Source: Takifugu bimaculatus (Eukaryota; Chordata; Actinopteri; Tetraodontiformes; Tetraodontidae). From it: a stretch of 64,000 nt of DNA. Location of the stretch: the NCBI GenBank assembly GCA_004026145.2, contig CP034989.1, positions 9,328,022 through 9,392,021 on the forward strand, written 5' to 3'. The position numbers and the translations under genes were made by a program. The notes below the pieces were generated by a model. The model was given only the letters and a program-made list of their open reading frames with translations. It searched no databases and had not been told where the DNA came from. Of the stretch, positions 32,056-44,630 are shown piece after piece. Each line of letters begins with the position of its first letter. Within the stretch, counting starts at the first letter, position 1.

Positions 32056-32717
32056 TGGTTTTCATTGATGCTCTACACAGCTGCTTCCTGGTTCCTGTCT
32101 TTGCTGCACACATGGACGTGACCCGTCCAGGATGCTGAGGATTCGGGGGTTTCAGGCGACACCGAGTTAAATCGCTGCAAACATGAGAACATACATGAAA
32201 AGTGTGGAAACTCCATAGGAAGGGAAACACTGGGGCATTTATTGGCAAAGATGTCATTTTGGGAGGTGCAGGAGTGAGAAAACAGAAGTGAGGAGAGGTT
32301 TTCAGACACGGCTTGCTTGGCCTTGCAGGCCAAGGTCAAAGGTCACTGGCGGGGCAGGTAGGCTGGGGATTCTATACATCTCTTTATGGCTGTGAGGGGC
32401 GGGGCTCTGATGCCGAGTGGGTGCAGGAGTCCATGTCCAGGATGCAGCTCGCTCAGAACCTCTAACCCTTAATGGTTGGACCTTTGGAAGGATGTCAGCT
32501 GGCACCACAGTGACATAACAGTGTTGGGGGGAGCTCGGTTGTTGCCCCAGTCATGGGGTATCCAGCCCCTGCGGGGTGGGGGAAGGGGCTGATTCCTCCT
32601 ACATGTTCTCACTTTTTCATCTTGTCTTCTCTCTTGTGGTTCTCCTGTGGATCTGTTGTGCCCCAGAGACCCTCAGAGTAATTTGTCACTGTCCACATGG
32701 GACCCGTCTGTTTAGCT

Positions 32718-32758
<41 letters not shown>

Positions 32759-33339
32759 AGAGTACGTGCAGCCAACTGGTCTCCAACACCAGTGATGCTG
32801 GGATTCTAGTGTGGTTCCTGTTAGCTGCTGCCGGTGAAGCTACGGGATGAAAAGGTAAACAGAGAGAACACATAAGAGGGAGGAAAACAAATGCAGGGAA
32901 TTTTAACACTTTCACCCCACAATGAGCTTGTTATTGAGGCAGGAGGGTTGCCATGGTGATGGAAATGGAGGCAGCTGGTTGGCTGGGGAATGCCAAACAT
33001 GGTGAAGCAGCACAAGTGTGACTTCTAGCAGTGACAGTGGGCGGAGGAGCCACTTTTCCTCTTTTAGCTACCGCGTGACCACAATGCAGGCTGAGTCCAT
33101 CCGAGACCTGACACCAGGGGTGCTCACGTTTCCAGCATGCAAGCCACTTATTAAATGACCAAGTCAAGTCATTCCGTTATATTTATCTAGAAATATATTG
33201 AGGATTCTTACAATTTGTGTTGATGTATGTTGCATAACTGCAGATGTTGCTCAACACAACATAATTAACTGTACAGTTTTTGCCATTGTGAAAAACTACT
33301 GGGACTTTACTGGACCTTTTTTCTTCTCTTTTTAAGACA
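32056..33339 (+). other. chst11 intron 1 segment with (GT)n
   Basis: Unique intronic DNA apart from a (GT)n microsatellite at 32720-32757. Confidence 0.5.
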
Positions 33340-34030
33340 TTACACCTTCTATCCAGAAGGCTTCTTCAATTCTGAACTTGCTGGGCTTAAAAATCTAGCC
33401 CTTGTGGATGGGTGGTCACCTGAGAGTCGTTAGCAGGGTCGTTGGTCGGGTCGTTCACCTAGTTTCAGTTGGTGTGTCTCCCTTTGTCTGCTGGCTCACA
33501 TGGTGGTAAGTCACCAGGTCTCCTGGAATGGTGTGAACGTTTGGTTTGTTGTTGGAAGGAGTGGAGGACTGCATTGTATGTGGGTGATAGGAAGTGCCTT
33601 AGCCCACCACCTCTGTTTAAGGATGGTTTTTCCAATTTGACATGGATGGCTTCCTTCACACCCCTCTCAAACCAGCGGTCTTCTCTGGCCAGTACCCGTA
33701 CTTGGCTGTCCTCAAAGGAGTGCCCACGCTCCTATAGATGTAAGTGGACTGCTGAGTCCTGACCTGAAGAGGTGGCACGTCTGTGTTGTGCCATTCTTCT
33801 CTGGAGAGGTTCTTTGGTTTCACCAATGTACAGCTCCTTGCATTCCTCCTGGCACTGTATAGCATAAACAACATTGCATTGTTTATGTCTTGGTGTCTTG
33901 TCCTTCGGGTGTACCAGCTTCTGTCTGAGAGTGTTGCTAGTTAGCATGCTAATGGTCCACAAGGGCTATATTTTCAAGATCTGTCCCCAGTGAGTTCAGA
34001 AGAAGCCTTCTGGATAGAAGGCAAAACGTC
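33340..34030 (-). mobile_element. Penelope-like element fragment flanked by inverted repeats
   Basis: Inverted copies of CTTCTATCCAGAAGGCTTCTTC bound the segment: 33347-33368 direct and about 34000-34020 inverted. Inside, the minus strand codes for a GIY-YIG-type endonuclease end, so this is the 3' portion of a Penelope-like retroelement. Reverse transcriptase sequence is absent. Confidence 0.65.
33465..33962 (-). pseudogene. GIY-YIG endonuclease C-terminal fragment (Penelope-like)
   Basis: The frame 33732-33962 contains NVVYAIQCQEECKELYIGET, then PLQRRMAQHRRA, the GIY-YIG-like core (VYAI...LYIG with the following Arg). The frame 33465-33659 continues with MKEAIHVKLEKPSLNRGGGL, then LSPTYNAVL, as in fish Penelope-like ORFs. 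The two parts are in different frames, so the domain is broken by a frameshift around 33700. Confidence 0.7.
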
Positions 34031-35858
34031 TTCAAAAGAGAAGATAAACGATCCAGTTGACACAAGAAGACAGTTTCAGACAGTCTGAAAATGCTGCTCC
34101 ACATTTCCCTTTTTTGGTATAGCTATGGCATGGATCTCTCTGCATCCTTTTTTGTCTTTTCCTTCTGAATGATGAATCTGGATGCTTATTTTCTGACTCT
34201 CTGCTGACTTCCTGTCCGCCCCTTTGCCGGCTCACAACTCTGGTCAGCTCTACGTCCCGCTGACATCACTACGATGTTGCTTCATCTGGTCCAGCAGCTC
34301 CATGATGCAGCTATTACTCCTATTTTAGGAGGACTTGCACTCCACAAAAATACACAGGCTGTAATTTAGCAGCGCGTAAGTGCAGCGTTGAAGGAAGAAG
34401 CAGCATTGAAGGTGCTGAGAGACACCACACACATCCAAATCAAGCAGTGGGCTCTCAGAGGAATGCTGGACCTCGACTTCCTGTTACTTTGGGCTCTTTC
34501 TAACACCCTGACTCATCAAAAGTTATGTCTGCTTGTGTGGAAACCTGCTAAGTTATGCTAGGCTTTACCCTAATCCATACTGGACAGTCTGTTCCTGATT
34601 ACTGGGAGAAGTGAAAAGGAAGCCAACGATGGTGAGCGTCCCGGACATGTAAGGAGAGCTGCATATGTCCAAATAAGAGACGAAATGGCCGTTAGTGCAC
34701 ATTGTTGGGATGGGAAGAGCCTGAAAATGAGCAGCTGCGCTCCTGGAAGACCAGTCTGCTTGTCTTTTTAAGGCTTTGCTGCATCACATCTGCATCACCC
34801 CTGACAACAGGGTGGTGTAGCGCCGGCGGTCAGATAAATGCTAACCTCCTTTAAATTACTCACCGTGGACAGTTGGAAGACACTATAGATGGAGAGCAGC
34901 CGCCCAAACAAGCAAATGCCGACAGCCTGGAAGAAATCTGCACTCACTGTAATTTCATTTTTAGATCCGTAGCCACTTGGGCAGGCTGCAGTGAGGCTTT
35001 CCCCACATAAACACACACATAAACAGGCAGCAGCACGTGCACGCACACCCTACCACTCCCTGCTGATGAGAGCTTTTATAATTAAAGCCCTCTGAAGGCC
35101 CAACTTGTTCACAGTTCAAAGCCACCCAGACGTAATTGGAGGACTAGCGTAGCCGCAGCGCTACCGCAGAGCTGCTGTCTCATCTCTCTCCAATCAATCT
35201 CTTTTGGTGTGTTTGCTCCTTCTCTTTTCTAACCTAATGTGTATTTATGCTCATCTAATAAATAGTGATGGAGGGAATAAATACCCAGTTAGAACGGGCA
35301 AAGTTAAAGGCTCTGAGCTGGGCTCTTGGCGGAGACTATTTAAGTGCCCTCTAACCTTTTATGATGGAAATCCTGCTCCTCATGGTGCAGATGTGTGAAG
35401 GAAGAGGCCACAACTGCTTCCACTCCCTGCATCTGTTGGTCGTCTTCCTTCCTGTGCCAGTTTCTCCTCTGGAAACTTCAGCTTTAACTCTTTCTGGGGG
35501 TTCCTCTAACCCCTCTAGTCTAGCCAGAAACCACTCCAGGACAGGAGCCACCTCTAATCTGTGTTTCTCTGTTTTATACCTTGACCTCTTCCTTCACCGG
35601 TGGAAGCAGATCTGTTGCTGCTAGCCATCTGATAAACTGGGACAAGTAGGATGACCCAGCACCATTAGCACCTTTAGAACCTGAACCTTCGGCGGAGGCT
35701 GTGGACGCACTGCCGCTGCTGAGGTCTAGTGAACCGATTCATCCTCAGGACAGAGGTCAGTGGGACGCCAGAGCCCGAGCTGCCCGGATTAGATCTGGTT
35801 CTCTGTCCCTTCAGTTGTCTCTCCTCCGCTGCCGTCCAACAGACTTGTGGGCTCTTCT
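34031..35858 (+). other. chst11 intron 1 unique segment
   Basis: No supported feature. Confidence 0.4.
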
Positions 35859-36009
35859 CTCTGGATCAGGCATGTCCAAACCCAGTCCTCGAGTGCCACA
35901 ATCCAGCCGGGTTTTCTATCCCACTGAATGCATTTTCAGCCTGGTAGGACAGAAAACCCGGCTGGATTGTGGCCCTCGAGGACTGGGTTTGGACACGCCT
36001 GCTCTGGAT
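35859..36009. mobile_element. hAT-type MITE with perfect 8-bp target duplication
   Basis: The element spans 35867-36001 (135 bp), bounded by CTCTGGAT at 35859-35866 and 36002-36009. Its arms are near-perfect inverted repeats: CAGGCATGTCCAAACCCAGT on the left and, inverted, CAGGCGTGTCCAAACCCAGT on the right. They continue through the AATCCAGCCGGGTTTTCT block on both sides, leaving a loop of about 30 bp. The 8-bp duplication and CAG start are hAT hallmarks. Confidence 0.9.
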
Positions 36010-37249
36010 TGTCCACGTCCAAGCACGTTCTCTCTATATTTAGTCCCTGAGGCCAGCTGGGGCTGATCTGACTCCCTCTAAAGCCCTCATCTACAGGAGA
36101 GATGATAAATGTTCTGCGCCATTTCATTTTGGGCAAAAGGGGTGAATGAAGAGGAGAAATAAGAGAAATGCAGAACAAATGAGCTCCTAAACATCTTCCA
36201 TCTAGCTCCTTTTACCCGACAGAGGAACAAGCTGCTGTTAAGGAGGACCGACGGATCGACATCTGCCAGGACAGAGTTAGTGCGGCGTTGGGGCGGGGGG
36301 GAGCAGGAGTCAGCTCTGCAGCTCCAGGGGGCTACCAAGCAAGAATAGGTGCAATGGCCGTACAGGATGCATATATCTCCGTTTCTGACAGGACAACTAG
36401 GCTCTGTTTTTAGTACAGCAAATCCAACACCTGTCCAGGGTCAGAGGGAGTTAGGGGGGCAACAAGTCTAGTCTGCTCTGATCTGGTCTAGTCTGCTCTG
36501 GTTTGGTCTAGTCCGCTCCGGTCTGGTCCACTCTGGTCTGGGCTGATGCTGTGTGTATTCTGACACCTTTCTAACTGAACCAGCATTAACTTATTCAGCC
36601 GTTTGAGCTCCAGCAGCTCTGTCGGGTCACCTGCCTTCACTCCACACATGCATCACTGGGTCTCACATTTCTCTCAACTGCTCTTAACTTGACCATGAGA
36701 ATTGTGTTCCATGTGCAGTTCTGCTCGCTCAGCTTTGCTAGTTCAGACTGACTGGGACTGTTGGTGGTGTCCAAACCCAATCAGATGATATTCAAGACAC
36801 ATTAAGGTGGATTAATATGATCTGAGCAGGATTGGTTAAAACAGGTAGCATTACCCGGTGAAGGCATGCAAAGATCATGTTGTGACCCTCCTGCCAACCA
36901 TCTCAGTTCGGCTGTCAGAAGACAAGACCTGACCTAGTCTGTCCATGTGGACCCCAGAGAAGATTATGAAGCATGAGGACTGGTCCAAACCTTCCATCTG
37001 CCATTAAAAATGAGTGGCTGCCCCACATTAATGGCACCCCGTCGAGGCTTTTACAGGCTCACACCATGTTGGGCTCCAGCGTCAGCAGAGTCCAACCACA
37101 CACTTTACCAGCAGCTTTTAATCAAACCCAGCTGAAGTTCTGCTGTTAGATGCTCTTTCAGAGGTGGTACACCTTGTTTCAGATGAAGCACTTCCAGTTC
37201 TTTTGGGTTCTAGAAACTGTTGTTGATGCCTGCAGCCCTACAGGCAGAC
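36010..37249 (+). other. chst11 intron 1 segment with short CT/GGT-rich repeat
   Basis: A local repeat of TCTAGTCTGCTCTGGT-like words lies at about 36465-36540. Otherwise nothing is recognised. Confidence 0.4.
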
Positions 37250-37930
37250 TGGCCTGGAACTGTTCTGGGGCTGGGCTGGAACTGTTCTGGGACTGTTCTG
37301 TAATTGTTCTGGGGCTGGTCTGGAACTGTTCTGGGACTGTTCTGTAATTGTTCTGGGACTGGTCTGGAACTCTTTTGGGACTGTTCTGGAACTGTTCTGG
37401 GACTGGTCTGGAACTGTACTGGAACTGGTCTGGAACTCTTTCGGGACTGTTCTGTAATTGTTCTGCGGCTGGTCTGGAACTATTCTGGAACTGTTCTGTA
37501 ATTGTTCTGGAACTGGTCTGGAACTGGTCTGGAACTCTTTTGGGACTGTTCTGTAATTGTTCTGGGGCTGGTCTGGAACTGTTCTGGAACTGTTCTGGGG
37601 CTGGTCTGGAACTGTTCTGGGGCTGGTCTGGAACTGTTCTGGGACTGGTCTGGAACTGTTCTGGAACTGGTCTGGAACTCTTTCGGGACTGTTCTGTAAT
37701 TGTTCTGGGGCTGGTCTGGAACTATTCTGGAACTGTTCTGTAATTGTTCTGGAACTGGTCTGGAACTGTACTGGAACTGGTCTGGAACTCTTTTGGGACT
37801 GTTCTGTAATTGTTCTGGGGCTGGTCTGGAACTATTCTGGAACTGTTCTGGGACTGGTCTGGAACTGTTCTGGAACTGGTCTGGAACTCTTTTGGGACTG
37901 TTCTGAGACTGGTCTGGAACTGTTCTGTGA
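37250..37930. repeat. 11-bp minisatellite (TCTGGAACTGT family)
   Basis: Uninterrupted 11-bp units, chiefly TCTGGAACTGT, TCTGGGACTGT, TCTGTAATTGT, TCTGGGGCTGG and TCTGGAACTGG, arranged in recurring 33- to 100-bp super-units. Each reading frame gives an 11-residue period, producing spurious frames such as 37557-38231 and 37722-38039. Confidence 0.9.
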
Positions 37931-40012
37931 TCCCAAGCACATCAGGAGATGCAGCACCAGGGATGCGGCACCTCTCTCCTGGGTGCATGTCACCAACACA
38001 GCAGCACTCCTCTCTGAGATGCACATCAGCATTTTTCATCCTGAGCTGACTGGAAGCAGCAGGGTAACATTAATAAAACATGGGCCCTGGTTCTGGCTAT
38101 CATCCCACCTTACTGACTGGACTGACTGGAAGGTTCTGCTCACAACTGCCAACAGTTGGAACCTGTGTGGAACTATTCAAAACCAGTCAGAACCGTTTCT
38201 GGTCAGCGTATTTGCAGTAGCAGGATTTTAATACTGATAAAGTGGTTTGAAAAAGGGTTTTTTTCCCCCTCTGCATGTTTTTGCTGCTGTTGCGCTGTAA
38301 ATTTCTCCATTGTGGGACAAATAAAGGAATCTGATCTGGACCCTTTGGTTGTTCTTGGAGCAACTGGTGCTGATCCAGAGGCTATCAAAGGTCCAGATGT
38401 TGGTGGTGCTGCTCATTGTTGGATGTCTTTTGTTTGCCACAACAGAGAGGGCAGAACTGTCGGGGAGTCAGTGTTCAGCATCTGTCCCACAGCAGATGTT
38501 TCTCTTCTTCCTGGTTCCCACCATCTGCCGCTGCCTCAGAACTGTTCGCCCTCTGAGACTCGGAGCCCTTCCTGATCAACTTTACTCATCCACGCAGAAG
38601 CAGGGAGGGATGGAGCTCTAGTGCTTCGACACGTCTGTGTTCCCGGAGAAGCTCCTGCATGAGCAGAACATTTCACCAAATTCTGCACACTCAGCACTTT
38701 TCTGTTGTCTGTTTCAGTGATGATCAAAGTAATCATTGAAATAGGGACTTTTCCATTGGAATCCTCTTTTTTGTTTGAAAACACTTCAACAGAGACGTTT
38801 GGTGAAGCTAATTTGGAGTTTGGGCTGCAGTCAGATGGTTCTTTGGTGCAGATTCACACTTTCATATTAGGCTCCCGAGAGAAGAATTGGACCAGTTTGT
38901 ATCTCTGGTTTAAGCTAATCACAGAATACTGGGATCAGAAGGATCAGGCTGGGACTGGTCTGGGATGATTGTGGGATCATGGGGGACCAGACAACGAGGT
39001 CCCATTAGAGTTTGAGTGCTGGGGCTATCGCGCGTCGCCCTCGGGAACTTTACTAGCTACTGATGAAGCTGATGTCTGAGAGATCTTTTGTGGTGAGCAT
39101 CAGTTTTTGAACCAGTTTGAGTGACTGGTTGACCAGTGACAGATGATTCTTTTTAACAGGTCCTGGATTGAAAGCCTCTCACCACCGCAGTTTCACATTC
39201 CTGCAGGTGCAACCATCTTGGTCGCTGATGAGCACAGATCCTGTAGCTGTTTCCTTTAGCTACATTAGCATGGATCTCAGCACTCCTCCCCCCTCCCCCC
39301 TTCCTTTATTGGAGAGAGTGGCTTTGCTGGGAATGTCTGATTTTTTGCTGTAATGGGGGGATTTTGGTGTCTCAAAGCCTCTTAAATGCTTTTTCAGATG
39401 CTTTTCCACAAGAGGAAATTGATTTTTGTGGTGCCAAGAAACTGGGGCAATTTGAAGAGGACTGAATGTTGGCACAAGATTTGGTGGCAAAAGCCAAATT
39501 GCCTTCGCTGCCTGCTGAGGCGCGCGTGCCTTTCAAAGCCTCCGCCTGTGTTTCAGCTCCAGATTAAACATAATCTCTGTTAGACCTCCAGCAGCAGCAG
39601 CAGCAGCATCACAACACACACTGAGGAAGGAGGAGTTGAGGAATGGGCTTGCAGGCCACCACAGACCTGCCTCCTCCTCCTTCCCTCTGTCTCTTCATCC
39701 ACCTCAGACGGAACTGAAAGTCCTTTACAAGAGCAGCACCAGACAGGAAACATTGGTCGCTGTGTGGTTGCCCTGGCAACAAGCTTCTGCTCAACACCCC
39801 TTCTGCAGGGAAAAGTTTGGAGGTGGAGATCTTGAAGTCAGGGTTGACTTTTAGCATTGAGTTCCAGGATGTTGGCTGACTCATGGCTGTAAAACCAGCA
39901 CAGACTCGCCTTCCCAGAGACCTGAGCCACATCTCTGACTCATGGCCATCTGAACGGGGTTTCCAGGCCCCAGGAGCCCCCAGCCAGGACATAAGATGGT
40001 GTCTAGCAAAGA

Positions 40013-40013
<1 letters not shown>
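37931..40013 (+). other. chst11 intron 1 unique segment
   Basis: No supported feature. A short CAG run lies at 39589-39606. Confidence 0.4.
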
Positions 40014-40080
<67 letters not shown>

Positions 40081-40084
40081 CGTG
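40014..40084. repeat. (GT)n microsatellite
   Basis: About 33 GT repeats ending in GTGCGTGCGT. A short (AC)n run follows at 40206-40229. Confidence 0.95.
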
Positions 40085-43000
40085 TGATTCCATGCCCTCT
40101 CATCTCATTCTTTAATCTGACCCAAGTCACCTCATTCAGCAGCAGCTCTGGAGGATTTAGCAACCGGCGGTTGCGTCTCTGCTGCCTGGGTGGTGGACCC
40201 CCCCACCCACACACACACACTCACACACACCTGGGCCAGTAGATAAAGTGCCATCAACCAAAGTCACAGCCAGTGTCTTTGGCTCTATCCTGTGTCTTGG
40301 TAACAGAGAGGATCTATTTTTAGCACCAGGTCTCCCAGTGGAAATCAGCAAAGCTCTGCAGCAGCTTCACATATGTGGAAACATCAGTGAGATTCGATTT
40401 AACGGCTCCCCAAAAAGCCGAGCGTCTGAAAGAGGCTCCCATTTATTCAGCAGTCACCTGATTGCTTCAAGATCAAGAACAGGAAATGAGCAGAACTCAT
40501 TTCTGCTGCGATTCTGTGATGTCCAGGAAGGAACTCCGAGAAACCTTGAGGTGGTGGTGAATAACACCTCTGGACTCAACTGGGCTAGTGGACCAGACCT
40601 GCTTAAGGTCATGAGTGATCAACTCTCGGTGGGTTTTTGAGACCCAGGAAAGCTCCAGGGAGCTGACAGGGGACCCTTCTGGCCCCGGGCTGAGCTCCAC
40701 TCACTCCTGCTGCCCTTGAAGTGATGAGGCCTCTTTTAAAACCCCTCTGCTGCCACTGAATCCACCTCACTTGACTTCCTTCTCTGTCACAGTGGACTCT
40801 ATTCCACAGGTCCAGCACCAACCCCAGGTCCAGCACCAACCACTGTCCCGTGGGTTGGCCACGTACAGAATGGAAACTCCTTTCTCAGATCGACTGGCTT
40901 CAGTCCTCCAGACACAGAGACGTCGGTCCTTTGAGTGCGTTAGCAGCTGCTTTGGTCCGGTCCCTGCAGGCTTTGTGTTCTCAACCAATGTGAGCAGAGA
41001 AGAAAGTCCCGTTCGGGAGTTTTCGTAGCACGTTTCATATTTAATGGTCCGTGTGTGAATAGCAACTTTCAGGACTGACAGAACTGAAAACCAGCGTCTG
41101 TGAAAGCGTACCATTACATATTTAAGACTGCTGATTCGTAAATGCTGCGGGAGCCAGCATGTGAGAAACCATGGCAGGGCGGGGGTTCCAGTAGGATCGA
41201 TCCGATCCACATCCAGACGTTGTTCTTTCTATTAAAGAGCCCTTCGTGATCCCGGGGCCAGGAACAAGTTGGGCTCTGGGTTTCTGGGTCCTTCTGTGGA
41301 CTCTCACATGAAGCCCCTCATGAATTACTCACATTCCGCCATCGACTCTGAGCATTTCTCCAACGTGAGATGTTTTATGTATAAGAAGCCGTCCAGCCCA
41401 GCGAGCGGCGCTAAGATAATGTTCCTCTGCAGCTTTTGGGGATTGAAGGAGCCTCGTTGTTGCCCTGAATCATCTGGCTGCTCAGGGAGACACTCTGTCT
41501 GACCTCATCCGGTCCTTCGTGTTAGCCTCCATTCAGGCTCCCTCCCAGGGTAGCTGGAGGCTGGTGTGAGCTGGGAGGGCCAGACCAGGTTCAGCCAGTT
41601 CAGCTCCCACAGGTCAGTTGTGGCTGAACCCACCTGTGGTTGACTCCGTTTTACCCCTCCGTGCGTGTGCACATGGAGGAGGGTGGTACCCATCCACCAT
41701 CTGACCTCCACCTCTCACATCTTGGTCCATCAGTGCTGGACACCTTATCCGTCTCACCCAGGCTCTTTTTTCAGTTTCATTCTGGATGTTTTCTTCCCAC
41801 TTGACTTATAAATAGATGTTGTGAAGTGTCCCTCTTTATTGCTGACTCGAGTTATTTTTAATCAAATTGTTTATCAGAGGAGCTAATTTAAGTACAGATG
41901 TTCTCAAATGTTCTACTGCAGGTTGTGGAAAAAGCTGTAATTCTACTGGATTTTTCTAGTTCTTCTAGTTCTCACCGCAAATATTTGGTGAAGATATAAA
42001 GGAAGCTGTTGTTGGGGCTCCACCTTTGAAGGTGACCGCGGTCTTTCCACAGTTCCTCTGACTCGTGAGTCTCAGGCATTGTGGGCTCTCTTATGAAGGA
42101 CTTCCTCTTTGCTGAGCTGTGCCTGAGTCCGATCTTCGACTTCGGCCCTTAAACATCGGCTCACCTTCATTTGTCTTATTGTAGCAGGTGAACAGATGTT
42201 GACAGCTGTTTCTGGATGTGACTTTTGTTCTCTGTGGTTTTAGGAGACAGAAAATCTGTACAGTGCTTGTGTTTGTCAGGCTGTAATTATGGGATGTCGG
42301 GAAGGGGAGATGCCTGGAGGCTGCAGATGCTTTTTCTAGCTCTCTGGATCAACACAAATGCCATTACATGATGAGTGTCTTCATCAAATGTGTCCTTCAG
42401 AAGCCATCTACAACCTTCTTGCGGTCACGGTCCTCCAGTTCCTGCTGTGGTTCTCGAGTCTGTGGATAGGATCATCCTGAACCTGGTCTCATCAGCCCAA
42501 GCAGAGCAGATGTCTGCTGACAAATGTGAGCGTGGAGGGTTTCTCGGGGTAAAAGAGCCGACCTTCTCTGGCTCCACCTCCATATCACACCTGGCTTCAA
42601 GCTGAAGATGCGAGCTGTGACCATGTTCGCGTTTAGCGATACGGCGATTAGCTGTAAAACCAACCAATCCTCTTCTTGCTCCTTATCACCATTTGTTCCG
42701 AGAAGTGGTGTCACCATGGTGACCAAGTGTGCCCCTGCTCCTCCGCGCTAACCATGCCGCCCAGGGAGCCATTTGCAGTGCGATTTGGAGGGTGATATTC
42801 ACACCTACAGTGTGTGTGACTGTGCTGAGGGCGTGAAGTGGATCTGCTGCCGTGAGGTGACAGAGGTCTCCTCCTGTTCCTCCCCACCAGCCCACCATCC
42901 TTCCCCAGCAGATGTGCACCTGATCACTGGCCTCCGCCTCTAGTCACACACCTGCTGGTGTCAACAATGAGCCGGACTAAAGTCTAAACCAGGTTTAACC

Positions 43001-44544
43001 TGCAGGTGGTGGTAGCTGAGTCTGTTGGGAACTGGGAGGAGGAGGGGGAGGAGAGAATAGGCATCGGGGTGGACCCTACCATCACCCATCCTGAACCCTC
43101 CTTGTGACCTGAAGGGATAAAGTGGTTGACAAGACAAGGTTCAACCTGTTTGACTCCAGAGTGACACTGATAAAGTTTCGAGCATTTTTGACAGTTGCGA
43201 GAATCAGGGTGAGGTATTCCCAATTTTCCCAATGCAGCAGAGTAACTGGTTGTTCTTATTGTTGAGGTGGGTGTTCACTCCCTGGAGGGGTGTGATGGGG
43301 TCTCATGAGAGGAGTTGAGCTGCTGACATTCTGTGCGCATGTGTGATTAATCTTTCATGTTCAAGATTCCGTCCGTGGTCCTCGGTCAGCCGGGTCAGGG
43401 GGTCTGCTGGGGCTCATTACTGCTCCGTTCCCTTCCCAGGCTCTTTCTGCTCAGGTGGTCTGGGCAATCAAAACCCACAACTCCCATTCAGAGGTAGTCT
43501 CTGGTGCGTCCGTGGTCAGCGCCGACCTTGGTTCACCATATCCTTCGTTTAAATCAAGGATTTCTGAAAACATCTGCTGACAAATGTGGATCTTCCTCTG
43601 GTCCTGAAGGGATTTTGGCCACTGGAGCTTGGACCGGAGCTGAAATGCTGCTCTGCTTTGCTGTTTGCAGGCCAGGCCAGATTTACATGTTTGATTACGG
43701 AGCTTTTGTGGACTTTGGCATGTTTTCAATGGCTTAAATGCTCGGTCTGAATCCTGAATTTAGTTTCTTTCAATGCAAGTGTGGGGTGGGCGGGTAACTG
43801 TGATGGGATGACGAACACCTACTGATGTCAGAAACATACGGTCACACGCTAGCAAGAGAAAAGGAAGAAACTGCCATTAAATCCTTGGCCTCCTTCTTGC
43901 TGCTTCATTTTCTTTCCAGCTGTTCCAGCAGCTCTTTTCCAGTCGGAGTAATTGGAGGGGCCGTTCAGGGCCGACGGTACAGCGTTGGCTCCCACTGAGC
44001 TGCTGCCAGCAGCTACTGTTCTGCACGAGGTCCAGCCAAGCCAGCGCTGAGTCACCGCGCCCACTACCAGCCCGCAGCATTATGCCTGCTCTTCACAGCA
44101 GCTGGTCATTTAAAAGGATTGTTCTTGTCCTTCAGCAGGTCTAGAGGACGAACCACAACAGAACATCCATCCCTGAACTGTAGCCTCTTTGGTCCTCCAG
44201 CATCAATAAAACTGGAGGTGTGATCCGGTTCTTCAGGGGTGAGGAAGATAAGTGGGTGTGTCAGAGATGGTGGAGCCAGAGGTGTCACCTCTCCCACCAC
44301 TATCCCCCCTCTTCCTCCTCTTTAATGACAAAGTAAGCAGTCATAAGCTCATTTTCCAGCTGTGATGTGCAGCTCGGTTGGAAGTGGAGGGCCGGTTGTC
44401 GGATTATAGCTCCATCGTCTCATCCAGGCGGTAAATGTTATGGTTCCTGGACAAAATGGCGTTTACATTCCGGGATGATTGGCGGCTGCACCGTGTAGTT
44501 GAATAAATTGCCGGTTCTTATTGGTGTCTCCTGTGTTTTTACAG
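40085..44544 (+). other. chst11 intron 1, 3' part
   Basis: Mostly unique DNA without recognised TE or gene. The phrase CATCTGCTGACAAATGTG is shared at about 42509-42528 and 43570-43587, perhaps an old duplication. It ends at the exon 2 acceptor (ttttacag). Confidence 0.45.
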
Positions 44545-44630
44545 TAATGCGGAGGAATCCCTTCGTGGTGGATGGCTGCTGTCGGAAAGGCTCCCGTAAC
44601 GCCCTGCAGGAGCTCTACAATCCCACGGAG
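44545..44630 (+). CDS. chst11: chst11 exon 2 (residues 40-68)
   Basis: An 86-bp exon: acceptor TTTTACAG before it and donor GTAAAG after it. Joined to exon 1 (phase 1) it reads VMRRNPFVVDGCCRKGSRNA, then LQELYNPTE, closely matching the CHST11 stem region (VMRRNPF..D.CCRKGSR..LQELYNP). It ends in phase 0. This segment is the lumenal stem between the membrane anchor and the catalytic domain. Confidence 0.93.

Noticed and set aside
37150..38231. Overlapping 65-224 codon frames with FWNWSGTLLGLF-like repeats
   Set aside because: Direct translation of the 11-bp minisatellite; each frame shows the same 11-residue period.
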